A program made the position numbers and the translations under genes. A DNA stretch of 64,000 nt from positions 1-64,000 of the forward strand of contig JAIOHV010000169.1 in assembly GCA_019912885.1 (NCBI GenBank), read 5' to 3'. The notes below the pieces were generated by a model. It was not told where the DNA came from and did no database searches. It saw only the letters and a program-made list of their open reading frames with translations. The stretch comes from a bacterium. Lineage in GTDB: Bacteria > Lernaellota > Lernaellaia > JACKCT01. Shown one piece after another: positions 41,372-49,428 of this stretch (position 1 is its first letter; each line of letters starts with the position of its first letter).

Positions 41372-42904
41372 ATGACGCCGATGATGACCTGGTCCGCGAA
41401 GCGGACCCCTGCTGCGCTCCTGTTCTGTTTGATCCTGGCATTCGGTCTTGCAACCGCCGGTTGTTCGTGTTCCGACGACGGCGGCGGCGGCGACGATCAG
41501 GACACCGGCGGACTGCCGGTCCTGGATGACGACGACGACGCGGACGATGACGACACCGCCGACGACGATGTCGCGGACGACGATGACGCGGACGACGACG
41601 ATGTCGCGGACGACGATGACGCGGACGACGACGACGCGGACGACGATGACGCGGTTGATGACGACGCGGATGACGACACCGAGGTGACGCTCGAATCCAT
41701 CGAGATCGTCCCGGCATCCGGCGCGGTTCCCGAAGGCGTGACGAAGGGCTTTACCGCCATCGCGCACTACTCTGACGATTCGACGAGCGACGCGGAGGAC
41801 TTCGTGTGGGCGTCGGACGACACGGACACGTTCACGGTCGATGACGAAGGCAACGTCACCGGCGTGGCCAACGGCCAGGCCGCGCTGTCCGCGAGCCTTG
41901 GCGACATGACGGGCGAGGCGGACGTGCTGGTCGGGCCGGATGTGTTTTTCTACGACGGCGTCGCGGCGACGCTGGCCGCTTACGACCGCGGCACGGACAC
42001 CGTGGACATGGACTATCTCGCCGCGAAGGCGGCGGTCGCGGCGGTGCCGCTCGGGCTTGCGTTGTGGGAAGGCAACGCGCTCATTGTCGAGGGCGGCGAT
42101 TTCGGCCCCGGCCAGACGGGCGACGAGGGCGTTGTCGCGATCGATCTGTTCACGGGAGCGGTCGGCGCCATCGACCTTCCCGACGCGGACAATCCGAACT
42201 TCATTGCCGTTTCCGGCGACACCGCCTACGTGCCGAGCAGCCTCACCAACGAGCTCTTCGCAATTGACCTCGTGACCGGGACGATCGACGACTGGGCCCT
42301 CGCGAACGATTGCGCCCCCGGCGACGTTCTCGTGCACGACGGGCGCGTCTTCGTGGCATGCACCGGATTCGACAGTATCAATTTCACCTACGCCGATCCC
42401 GGACGCATAGCGATCGTGGATCTGTCGGACGACTCCGTGTCGTACGTCAATCTCTCGCAGGTGAACCCCGGCGCGCTGGCCGCAAATCCCGACGGCACGT
42501 CGTTGTACGTGGCTTGTACGGGCGACTATTTCTCGGAATTCGGCGCTGTGGACGAGATCGACCTGGCCACCGATGCCGTCGTGGATACGGTGGACCTGAC
42601 CGGCACGGCGCTGACCAGCCTCGCGATGACGCCGGCCGGCCTCGCGTTCCTTGGCGATTCGTTCGCCGGGAACGTTTACGTGCTCGACACGTCGGACAAT
42701 TCGCTCACGAAGGACACGGGCGATCCCATCGTCGTCGCGGACGCGTTCTGGATCGCCGAGGTCGCATACAATCCGTTCGGCAACACGGTATACGTCGCGG
42801 ACTGGACGAACCAACAGATCGCCGTTTTCGACGCGGCCACGTTCGCGGAGGGGACGGCGCTTGCCGCGACGAATCCGTCGGGCTTCGCGTTCTGGAATTG
42901 GTGA
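41372..42904 (+). CDS. Asp-tethered surface lipoprotein with BIG2 and YncE/BtuG-like beta-propeller
   Basis: The 510-residue protein has a signal peptide and a lipobox-like ATAGC, an Asp-rich tether of about 52 residues, a BIG2-type Ig domain (VTLESIEIVPASGAVPEGVTKGFTAIAHYSDDSTSDAEDFVWASDD...ALSASLGD) and a YVTN/YncE-type propeller (NALIVEGGDFG..., DTAYVPSSLTNELFAIDLVTG, TSLYVACTGDYF, NTVYVADWTNQQIAVFDAATF). BtuG of Bacteroides, a surface cobalamin-binding lipoprotein, has this propeller fold. Control by a cobalamin riboswitch supports the same role here. A GGAGG lies six bases before the ATG. No btuB is in the window. Confidence 0.8.
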   Translation: MTPMMTWSAKRTPAALLFCLILAFGLATAGCSCSDDGGGGDDQDTGGLPVLDDDDDADDDDTADDDVADDDDADDDDVADDDDADDDDADDDDAVDDDADDDTEVTLESIEIVPASGAVPEGVTKGFTAIAHYSDDSTSDAEDFVWASDDTDTFTVDDEGNVTGVANGQAALSASLGDMTGEADVLVGPDVFFYDGVAATLAAYDRGTDTVDMDYLAAKAAVAAVPLGLALWEGNALIVEGGDFGPGQTGDEGVVAIDLFTGAVGAIDLPDADNPNFIAVSGDTAYVPSSLTNELFAIDLVTGTIDDWALANDCAPGDVLVHDGRVFVACTGFDSINFTYADPGRIAIVDLSDDSVSYVNLSQVNPGALAANPDGTSLYVACTGDYFSEFGAVDEIDLATDAVVDTVDLTGTALTSLAMTPAGLAFLGDSFAGNVYVLDTSDNSLTKDTGDPIVVADAFWIAEVAYNPFGNTVYVADWTNQQIAVFDAATFAEGTALAATNPSGFAFWNW

Positions 42905-42950
42905 TGGCGTCCTCGAGGTCGAGGATCGACGATCGAGATTTGAGGATCGA

Positions 42951-42968
42951 GGGCGGCGCACGCCGCCC
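42951..42968 (+). terminator. GC-rich hairpin between the two riboswitch-controlled genes
   Basis: GGGCGGCG and CGCCGCCC arms separated by two bases and followed by CTTT. It may attenuate expression of the second lipoprotein. A GAGGATCGAGG repeat precedes it. Confidence 0.35.
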
Positions 42969-43029
42969 CTTTCGCCGTCGCGAAACCCGCTCCCTTACGG
43001 TCGCGGTTCGTCATTCCGGGCTGGCCGGG

Positions 43030-43947
43030 ATGTTCCTTATTGCTCTCGCGGTCTCGTTTTTCCTCGCGCCGCTGGCCTGCGGCGACGTGGGTGGCGGCGA
43101 CGGCGATGACGATGACGACGACGATGTCCCGGGGGATGATGACGATTTCGCCAATGGAGATGACGACGATTCCGGCGACGACGACACCGACGACGATGAC
43201 GATGCCGGGGACGACGACGACGCGGACGGCGATGACGACGACAAACCCGATCCGCCCGAGACGCGATATTTCGCCGCGGACGTGATCGACTACGAGATCG
43301 GCGTATCCGGCGGGTTCGGCGAGGATTACCTGCCGGGCAATGTTCTCGGTGCGCCGGTGGGTTTCGGCCCCGGACAAGGCAACAACGACGAGCGGGACGT
43401 CTTTTCGCTCGGTCACGGCGGCTGGATCGTACTCGAGATGAAGGTCGATATCGCCGACGGAGACGGCCCTGACTTTGTCGTTTTCGAAAATCCGTTCAAC
43501 ATCGGTGATACGGGACTGCGTTTCATCGAGACGGCGTTTGTCGAGGTGAGCGCCGACGGCGTCGACTTCGTGCGCATGCCGAACGACTACGATCCCACGG
43601 ACGTTTCGCCGCAGGCCGATCCCGCGAGTTTTTCGGGATTCGCGGGCGTGACGACGGTATCGGCGAATCTCGATCCCGATGGCGACGGCGAAACGGACGA
43701 CTGGATCGATCCCGCCGACCTCACCGTATCCGGAGGCGACGCGTTCGATCTGGCCGACGCGGGGCTCGCGAGCGCGCGTTACGTTCGGATCATCGACACG
43801 GGCAGTATCGCCCGCGCGCCGGGTACGGAGTCGTACGACGACGACGGCACGCTGATCGAGGATCAGGGGAATCTGGCGCCGTTATCCGGCGACAAGGACG
43901 GGTTTGATCTCGACGCGGTGTGCGTCATCCATGCGGTAACGCGATAA
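43030..43947 (+). CDS. Asp-tethered cell-surface lipoprotein, partner of the BtuG-like protein
   Basis: The 305-residue protein has a signal peptide (FLIALAVSFFLAPLAC) with a lipobox-like APLAC, an Asp-rich tether of about 50 residues and a globular domain with DVIDYEIGVSGGFGEDYLPGNVLGAP, SLGHGGWIVLEMKVDIADGDGPDFVVFENPF and GGDAFDLADAGLASARYVRIID. I recall this domain mostly as a 'cell surface protein' near YncE-type proteins and TonB receptors in other bacteria. The frame is open back to an ATG at 42904 that overlaps the previous stop (TGATG), but that N-terminus is coded by intergenic repeats. The ATG at 43030 gives a proper signal peptide. Confidence 0.75.
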   Translation: MFLIALAVSFFLAPLACGDVGGGDGDDDDDDDVPGDDDDFANGDDDDSGDDDTDDDDDAGDDDDADGDDDDKPDPPETRYFAADVIDYEIGVSGGFGEDYLPGNVLGAPVGFGPGQGNNDERDVFSLGHGGWIVLEMKVDIADGDGPDFVVFENPFNIGDTGLRFIETAFVEVSADGVDFVRMPNDYDPTDVSPQADPASFSGFAGVTTVSANLDPDGDGETDDWIDPADLTVSGGDAFDLADAGLASARYVRIIDTGSIARAPGTESYDDDGTLIEDQGNLAPLSGDKDGFDLDAVCVIHAVTR

Positions 43948-43963
43948 CGAAGGCTGGACACGA

Positions 43964-43994
43964 GGCGGCGGCCGGGAAAACCCGGCCGCCGCCT
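43964..43994. terminator. Bidirectional hairpin between convergent genes
   Basis: A 13-base perfect stem (GGCGGCGGCCGGG) around AAAA, between the end of the second lipoprotein and the end of the convergent hydrolase gene. The T-tract is weak. Confidence 0.6.
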
Positions 43995-44023
43995 TGCGAT
44001 TGATCGAATGCCTCGACGGGCGG

Positions 44024-45184
44024 CTATTTCAGGTGCCGTTCGAAGAAATCGAAGACGTCCGCGAATCCGTCCGTGTACCCGTACGGCTCCACACGCATGG
44101 GGATCGGCGGGTATCCATTCCGCTCGTTGATGATCGCCGAATAGCGATAAAGATCGGGCGCGGTGTCGTCGATGGGCCCGGGCGAATCGCCGGGGGGCTG
44201 GAGCCAGAGCGTGTCGCAGTCGGACACCACCGCTTTCAGGTGCGGGTCGATCCACGCCAGCGCGTTGCCGGTCACGGCGCCGCCGGAGTGGCCATAAAAT
44301 CCGATGCTGTCCGCGCGCACGTCCGGCCTCGCGCGCAGGTAGCGCACGGCGAGCATCCCCTCGTACACGCGCAGGCCCGGGAACGTGAACCCGGATGACA
44401 ACAGCTCCATCGAGACAAGGTTCTCGAAGGCGTCGGCATAGTTGACCCGCAGCCAGAGGACAAGAACGACGTAACCGCGCTCGGCCAGTTTAAGCGCGTG
44501 ATACTGATCGCGCATGACCCAGGGATTGTCGCCGTGACCGTGCATCGCGGCGATCGCCGGATACCGGCCGGGCGCCTTGGGGCGAATGAGCAAGCCCTTG
44601 AATCGGCCGACGTACAGGTCGGTGAAAAGAATCTGCTCCTCAATCACGGTTTCCTTCACTTCACGCGATATCACCGACGCGGAAAACCGGCGTTGTGCAA
44701 AGCCGTCGACGAGAAAGCCGATGCGCAGCCCTTCGATCATCTTGAGGGTCAATGCCTCGCGAAGAATGGGCGTGCCGATGTCGAGCGGCGACGGGTGGTT
44801 TTTGATATCGAGCATGAACGCGAGCTCGTCCGCGGGGATGGGGTCGGCATGCCCCGCGGCCCGATCGATAAAGCGCAGGTAGTCATCGACGCACGTTCCG
44901 GGATCGGTGCAGTCCCAGTCGTCACCGACAACGGTCTCGATATCGACAATATCGTTCGGTTCGGGGCGCTCTTCACCGGATGCATCGCGGCGCAAATGAG
45001 GCCGTTCGTCAGCAGGGAGATCGAGCGACGCGCCCGTCCCGCCCGCTTGTTCCCCGCTGTCGCCGGGTACGACGGCCGTGTCCGCATTTCCGGCCGTGTC
45101 GCAACCCGACAGGACGCATCCGATCGTCATCGCGAAGGCGATCGCGGGCATACGAAGCCTGGCTGTCCACGTTATCGAGAACAT
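44024..45184 (-). CDS. Lipoprotein alpha/beta hydrolase (dienelactone hydrolase/acetyl esterase-like), copy 1
   Basis: The 386-residue protein has a signal peptide with a lipobox-like CVLSGC, a poorly conserved spacer (PADERPHLRRDASGEE) and an alpha/beta hydrolase core: YPAIAAMHGHGDNPWVM (oxyanion hole), the nucleophile elbow GFYGHSGGAVTGNALAW, SDCDTLWLQPPG and a C-terminal GYTDGFADVFDFFERHL. It should cleave an ester outside the cytosol. The substrate is unknown. The start at 45184 gives a proper signal peptide. It lies 43 bases downstream of a paralogue. Confidence 0.75.
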   Translation of the reverse strand: MFSITWTARLRMPAIAFAMTIGCVLSGCDTAGNADTAVVPGDSGEQAGGTGASLDLPADERPHLRRDASGEERPEPNDIVDIETVVGDDWDCTDPGTCVDDYLRFIDRAAGHADPIPADELAFMLDIKNHPSPLDIGTPILREALTLKMIEGLRIGFLVDGFAQRRFSASVISREVKETVIEEQILFTDLYVGRFKGLLIRPKAPGRYPAIAAMHGHGDNPWVMRDQYHALKLAERGYVVLVLWLRVNYADAFENLVSMELLSSGFTFPGLRVYEGMLAVRYLRARPDVRADSIGFYGHSGGAVTGNALAWIDPHLKAVVSDCDTLWLQPPGDSPGPIDDTAPDLYRYSAIINERNGYPPIPMRVEPYGYTDGFADVFDFFERHLK

Positions 45185-45227
45185 GTCATCCGCCCGGTTG
45201 CCGCCGGCGGCGGCCGTGAATGTTTTG

Positions 45228-46367
45228 TTACAGGTGCTGATCGAAGAACGCGGATATGGCGCCGCGCGCGCCTTCGTAACCGTAGGGGACCTCAAGCGTC
45301 GGTACGGACGTTGTCGATGGATCGTTGATGTGCGGATGCAGCACGTAAAGCCCCGGCGCCGTGTCGTCGAGGATCATGTCCGCTTCGCTCAGATAGGTGC
45401 CTTCGTTGTCGCTGACGTACGCGGCGATGCGCGGTTCGATCCGGACCGTCAGATTGCTTGCCATGCTGCCGCTGGAGTGGCCGATCAGGCCGATCGATTT
45501 TTCGTCGATGATGTCGTCGCGGTAGCGCAAATACTTGAAAAGCAGCAGCGTTTCGTAGGTGCGCAGCGTGTAGAACGCGAAGCCATCCAGAAGCATGTTT
45601 TCGGACACCATGACTTCAAAGCTGTCGCCCTGGATCGCGCGAAAATCCAGCACGGCCAAAGCGTAGCCCTCGTCGACGAATGCCTTGCCGTCGTTCTCGC
45701 CGATCCAGCCCCAGGCGTCCTGCCCGTGCCCGTGCACGGCCATGATCGCCGGAACCTTCTTATTGGTCTTCGGGCGCATCAAGACCACACGGAACTGCCC
45801 GACCCAGGGGTCTTCAAAAAGCAGCGTCGACTCGGTGTACGTTCCGTGATCGAAGTAAGCCGTTCGCGTCACCGTCAACGCCCGCGTTTCCAGGCCATCC
45901 AGAAGAAATCGCATGTTGAGGCCGTCGTCGATGACGCGTTTTCGGAGTTCGGGCTGCGTAAACGGTCCCGGTTCGATAAGGGGAATGAGGTTTTTCTCGT
46001 CAAGGAGCCAGTCGAGGCGGGCCTGGCTGATCGGCTTCGAGAACGGAACCGCGCTTTCCATGAACTCGAAATAGTCGCCGACGCAGCTACCCGGCGTCGC
46101 GCACTCCCAGTCGCCGCCGAAATCTTCGAGCTCGGTGACGTTGGTCCATTTCGCGAGAGTCAGGTGTCGCACGCCGTACGGCGCGTCCCAGCCGGCTTTG
46201 GGGAACCCTTCGCCCTCGATGGACGCGGCCACGGCGGCTCGGGCCGCGCGCGCCGGGGCGGCATCGGCCGCCGCGGGGAGAAGGAGCGCCAGGATGAGCG
46301 CACCTGCGGCAAGGAGCTGCGCGTGACGCCAATCTCCGAACCGATTTTTTATTATTTTCGTTGACAT
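45228..46367 (-). CDS. Secreted alpha/beta hydrolase, copy 2
   Basis: The 379-residue paralogue of copy 1. A signal peptide (AQLLAAGALILALLLPAAADAAPA) replaces the lipobox, so this copy is likely free in the periplasm or outside. Shared parts include the D/E-x-E-x-FGGDW..CATPGSCVGDYFEFM region, VPAIMAVHGHGQDAWGW, the nucleophile elbow GLIGHSSGSMASNL and PYGYEGARGAISAFFDQHL. The pair probably results from tandem duplication, with one copy lipid-anchored and one soluble. Confidence 0.75.
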   Translation of the reverse strand: MSTKIIKNRFGDWRHAQLLAAGALILALLLPAAADAAPARAARAAVAASIEGEGFPKAGWDAPYGVRHLTLAKWTNVTELEDFGGDWECATPGSCVGDYFEFMESAVPFSKPISQARLDWLLDEKNLIPLIEPGPFTQPELRKRVIDDGLNMRFLLDGLETRALTVTRTAYFDHGTYTESTLLFEDPWVGQFRVVLMRPKTNKKVPAIMAVHGHGQDAWGWIGENDGKAFVDEGYALAVLDFRAIQGDSFEVMVSENMLLDGFAFYTLRTYETLLLFKYLRYRDDIIDEKSIGLIGHSSGSMASNLTVRIEPRIAAYVSDNEGTYLSEADMILDDTAPGLYVLHPHINDPSTTSVPTLEVPYGYEGARGAISAFFDQHL

Positions 46368-46464
46368 CTTTGTTTTCCCGAACCGGCGTGGTGCGGCCCG
46401 ACGCCATTTGTTTACGCTACGAATACGTCCGAATGGGAAACGCGAATATCGGGGAAGACCGGAA

Positions 46465-46935
46465 CTATGCGGCAGGGGTTTTGCCTAGGCCGGACGGACC
46501 CTTAGCGGGAATTTCGCGGCCCGACATTGAGCCGATTCGGCTCGGCCCCACGCGCCGCGTGATGTACACGCGGCCGTCACGGATAGCCTCGATCGCGTCA
46601 TGGATCTCGACGAAGGCCGATTCCTTCACGAGAAAGGCCGAAGCGCCGGCTTGCGTGGCGACTTCGGCATACAGCCGCTCGGGGTAGACCGTCATGACAA
46701 TCACCCGGGTCCCGGGCGAGACCGCGCGAATCCGGCGCGTGACGTCGATGCCGTTGGTCGGCGAAAGCGACATCTCGACGATGGCGAAATCGGGCGAAAG
46801 CCTGGTGGTCGCCTCGACGGCCGCGTCGCCGCTGTCGGCTTCGCCGACGAGCTGGTTTTCGGGATCAACGGAAAGGATCGACCATATCACGCGCCGCGCG
46901 ATGGGGCTTTCGTCGGCTATGAGAAATCGCGTCAC
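46465..46935 (-). CDS. Stand-alone receiver protein with Glu at the phosphorylation site
   Basis: The 156-residue protein is one receiver domain plus a short, disordered tail. The acidic pair is ADES, the switch Thr (VIVMT) and Lys (FLVKES) are kept, but the usual phosphorylated Asp is replaced by Glu54 in FAIVEMSLSP. Asp-to-Glu in receivers often mimics the phosphorylated state, so this may be constitutively signalling or a pseudo-receiver. The start is GTG 46935 with GAGGCG five bases upstream. It follows a NarL-type response regulator and its kinase on the same strand. The output partner is not known. Confidence 0.75.
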   Translation of the reverse strand: MTRFLIADESPIARRVIWSILSVDPENQLVGEADSGDAAVEATTRLSPDFAIVEMSLSPTNGIDVTRRIRAVSPGTRVIVMTVYPERLYAEVATQAGASAFLVKESAFVEIHDAIEAIRDGRVYITRRVGPSRIGSMSGREIPAKGPSGLGKTPAA

Positions 46936-46951
46936 CTTCGCCTCGTTCAGG

Positions 46952-46971
46952 ATCCGGACGCATGTCCGGAT
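46952..46971. promoter_or_regulatory. Perfect 8-base palindrome upstream of the pseudo-receiver gene
   Basis: ATCCGGAC-GCAT-GTCCGGAT lies 16 bases before the GTG of the pseudo-receiver gene. It may be an operator or an mRNA hairpin that limits translation. Confidence 0.45.
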
Positions 46972-47126
46972 ACCTCTGAAGAGTCGCCCGGCGCGGGTTA
47001 GGAAACCATCGGGGATCGCCCGATTCGCGCTTGGGGAAACCCGGAAAGCGCGCGGCGCGGTTCAGCGTTCGATCGGGGAAGGCGCCCCGCCGCCCTCGTC
47101 GTTCGGGAATGGGCGGATCGGCGCAA

Positions 47127-47783
47127 TTATTTTTCGAGCGTGGTGATACCTTCTCGGATGGCGTATTTGGTCAGCTCGGCGACGCTGTGCAGATCGAGTT
47201 TTAGCATGATCTGTTGCCGGTGCGTTTCGACGGTTTTCACCGAAAGGTGGAGGACTTCGGCGATTTCGCGCGTCGGCTTGCCCTCGGCGACGAGCTGCAG
47301 CACCTCGCGTTCACGCGGCGAAATACGGGGGCCCTCGACGGGCGCGGGATTCGTCACGCGGCGCACGTAGTCATCGACCACGATGCCCGTCACCTTGGGC
47401 GACAGGTAGGTCTGCCCGCGCGCAGCGGTGCGGATCGCGTCGGCAAGCTCCTCGAACGCGCAGTCCTTCATCAAGAATCCCGTCGCGCCACTCTTGAGCG
47501 CGCTTGTGACAAAGCGCTTGTCTCCGTGCATGGACAGGATGACGACGCGGACTTTCGGCATCTCCTCGAGGATCAGACGCGTCGCCTCCACGCCGTTCAA
47601 ATTCGGCATGGTGATATCCATGACGACGACATCCGGGGTCAGCTTGCGACAGGCGGCGATCGCGGCGCGCCCGTCATCCGCCTCGCCGACGACCTCCATG
47701 CCGCGTTCGTTGGCCAGCAGTGTGCGATAGCCTTCGCGCACGATTTTGTGATCGTCAACGAGCAGAATCCGGATATTGTTCAT
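47127..47783 (-). CDS. NarL/FixJ-type response regulator
   Basis: The 218-residue protein has a receiver domain with LLVDDH, the phosphoacceptor Asp56 in VVVMDITMP, the switch Ser in VILSMH and Lys in FLMKD, and a C-terminal LuxR-type helix-turn-helix (PRISPREREVLQLVAEGKPTREIAEVLHLSVKTVETHRQQIM). It is the DNA-binding output partner of the kinase, whose stop overlaps its ATG by four bases (ATGA), so they are translationally coupled. Targets are unknown. The pseudo-receiver gene downstream could compete with it for the kinase. Confidence 0.92.
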   Translation of the reverse strand: MNNIRILLVDDHKIVREGYRTLLANERGMEVVGEADDGRAAIAACRKLTPDVVVMDITMPNLNGVEATRLILEEMPKVRVVILSMHGDKRFVTSALKSGATGFLMKDCAFEELADAIRTAARGQTYLSPKVTGIVVDDYVRRVTNPAPVEGPRISPREREVLQLVAEGKPTREIAEVLHLSVKTVETHRQQIMLKLDLHSVAELTKYAIREGITTLEK

Positions 47784-49081
47784 GCGGCTCCTTCCGCCGC
47801 GGGGGATGCGCGCGGAACAATCAGGCGCACGACCGTGCCCTCCCCCATGCGGCTATCAATTTCCAGGCGCCCGCCCAGGTGGCGAACCCGCTCGCGCAGA
47901 TTGAAAAGCCCGAAACTGCCCTCCCTCCGAGTCGTTCGGGTCAGCGCGGGGTCAAAGCCTATGCCGTTGTCCCGTACCTCAACGACGACCTGGGCGCCGC
48001 GCTCGGCGACGGTGACGCGCGCGCCGGTCGCGCCGGCATGTTTAACCACGTTATTCAACAGCTCCCGAACTCCCGTGAACAACACCAGGCGCGAATCGTC
48101 GGACAGCGGGATGCTCTCGTAGCTTTCGTCCACCTGAACGGGCAGCCCGTGCGCGATCTGCGCCTGCTCTCCGAGCCACGCGACCGCCGCGCGAAAGCCC
48201 AATTCATGCAGCACCGGCGGCGACAGTTCGTATGTGAGCGCGCGCGTGTCGACGATCGCCTGTCCGACTTGCGCTACCAGATCCTCGAGCGGCGCCTGCG
48301 CCTCGCGTCCCGCCGAAGCCTGGACGAGCGCGGATAGCCGGATCTTCACGAGCGCGAGCGACTGCGCGATGCGGTCGTGGATCTCGGTGGCGATGCGCTT
48401 GCGCTCCCGCTCCTCGGCGAGTTCGAGCTGCGCGACCATGGATCGGAGCTGATTTTGATAATCCTGTAGCCGGTCTTCGAACTCGTGCTGACGGGTGACG
48501 TCGCGCGACACGCCGACAAGTCGCCGCACGCCGCCGTCGGGATCGCGGATGGGGCTGACCACCGTATGGAAATACCGGCGTCGATCCCCGGTGTCGAGAT
48601 GCCAATCGAAGTGCGAGACGTTGCCCGAAAGCGCGCGTTCGTACGCGGCGCGGTGACGGGGCGCCTGTTCGCGCGAAAAAACATCGTCGACGGTCTTGCC
48701 GACGACGTTCCGCACCGACGCGTCGTCATCGCCCGGTCCGCCCCAGACACCTTCGTACTCGAGGCGGTGATTGACGAGAAAAATGTAGTCATCCATCGAG
48801 CCGACCAGCGACCCGTACAACGCCTCGCTTTTTCGCAGCGCTTCGTGGGATTCGTGGATCAATTCGTCGCGCTTGGTGAGCACGCCGAAAAGCACCGCGC
48901 CGGTCAGCGCGACAAAAACGATGTCCTCGAGCGCCTGCAACGTGAAACGCACACCGCGCGGCAAGTCCAGATTGAGGATGACGGCGTGATTGACGGTGAT
49001 GCGCGCGGTGGCCAGGAACAGGTACAGCAACAGGATGCGCGACGGCGTCAGATCGCGAAAAACCGACTGAATCCGCACCAC
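47780..49081 (-). CDS. NarX-type sensor histidine kinase with PAS domain
   Basis: The 433-residue protein has two N-terminal membrane helices (about 15-65), a PAS domain with PAC end (SLVGSMDDYIFLVNHRLEYEGV...RRYFHTVVSPIRDPDGGVRRLVGVSRDVTRQ), a coiled linker, a HisKA_3 dimer domain with His235 in ERKRIATEIHDRIAQSL, and a HATPase domain (LFTGVRELLNNVVKHA, VRDNGIGFDP, FGLFNLRERVRHLGG). It is a NarX/DegS-family kinase. The start is the GTG at 49081 behind GGGGGA. The signal sensed by the PAS domain is not evident. Confidence 0.9.
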   Translation of the reverse strand: MVRIQSVFRDLTPSRILLLYLFLATARITVNHAVILNLDLPRGVRFTLQALEDIVFVALTGAVLFGVLTKRDELIHESHEALRKSEALYGSLVGSMDDYIFLVNHRLEYEGVWGGPGDDDASVRNVVGKTVDDVFSREQAPRHRAAYERALSGNVSHFDWHLDTGDRRRYFHTVVSPIRDPDGGVRRLVGVSRDVTRQHEFEDRLQDYQNQLRSMVAQLELAEERERKRIATEIHDRIAQSLALVKIRLSALVQASAGREAQAPLEDLVAQVGQAIVDTRALTYELSPPVLHELGFRAAVAWLGEQAQIAHGLPVQVDESYESIPLSDDSRLVLFTGVRELLNNVVKHAGATGARVTVAERGAQVVVEVRDNGIGFDPALTRTTRREGSFGLFNLRERVRHLGGRLEIDSRMGEGTVVRLIVPRASPAAEGAA

Positions 49082-49303
49082 AATATCCCCCGTTTGTTCA
49101 AGGCCATGTGCCGGCAGGCGGGCATCCCGCAACGATGCGAAAAAATTATAGCGGGGAATACCACGGTGAAGCTACCGCCATCGGTGGCTCCGCACGGTGC
49201 GTTGCGTGCGATGACCTTCCAGACTTCCGGACTTCCAGACTATTCAAATCGGGCACGGGCGCGGGCGCGGGCGCGGATCGGACGCCGAAATCGGAAAAAA
49301 GAC

Positions 49304-49331
49304 AAAAAAAGAGAGAGACTGGCGTCTCTCT
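49304..49331 (-). terminator. Strong intrinsic terminator of the candidate sRNA
   Basis: Perfect 8-base stem with a four-base GCCA loop and seven terminal T residues on the minus strand. No coding gene ends before it on that strand, so it implies a non-coding transcript. Confidence 0.75.
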
Positions 49332-49393
49332 GAGGGAGGGTAGCAATCAGGTAGTTGAACCAGGAAGGAAGGAGGGTGTCCTTCGTTCTCGCA
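49304..49393 (-). ncRNA. Candidate small RNA of about 90 nt with C-rich anti-SD motifs
   Basis: On the minus strand, TTGACG (49423-49428) and CATAGT (49400-49405) with a 17-base spacer predict a start near 49393. The transcript would run about 90 bases to a perfect hairpin AGAGAGAC-GCCA-GTCTCTCT followed by C and seven T residues (49304-49310). The body carries two pyrimidine-rich anti-Shine-Dalgarno-like motifs, ACACCCTCCTTCCTTCCTGG and ACCCTCCCTC. No known RNA family was recognised. Confidence 0.55.
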
Positions 49394-49399
49394 AAAACA

Positions 49400-49428
49400 A
49401 CTATGCCACACTGCCCAGGGCACGTCAA
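49400..49428 (-). promoter_or_regulatory. Sigma-70-like promoter of the candidate sRNA
   Basis: TTGACG and CATAGT on the minus strand with an optimal 17-base spacer, in a locally AT-richer context. Confidence 0.55.

Noticed and set aside
42904-43029. N-terminal extension of the second lipoprotein from the TGATG overlap
   Set aside because: The codons fall in GAGGATCGAGG-type intergenic repeats and a hairpin, and would bury the signal peptide. ATG 43030 is preferred, though the longer form cannot be fully ruled out.
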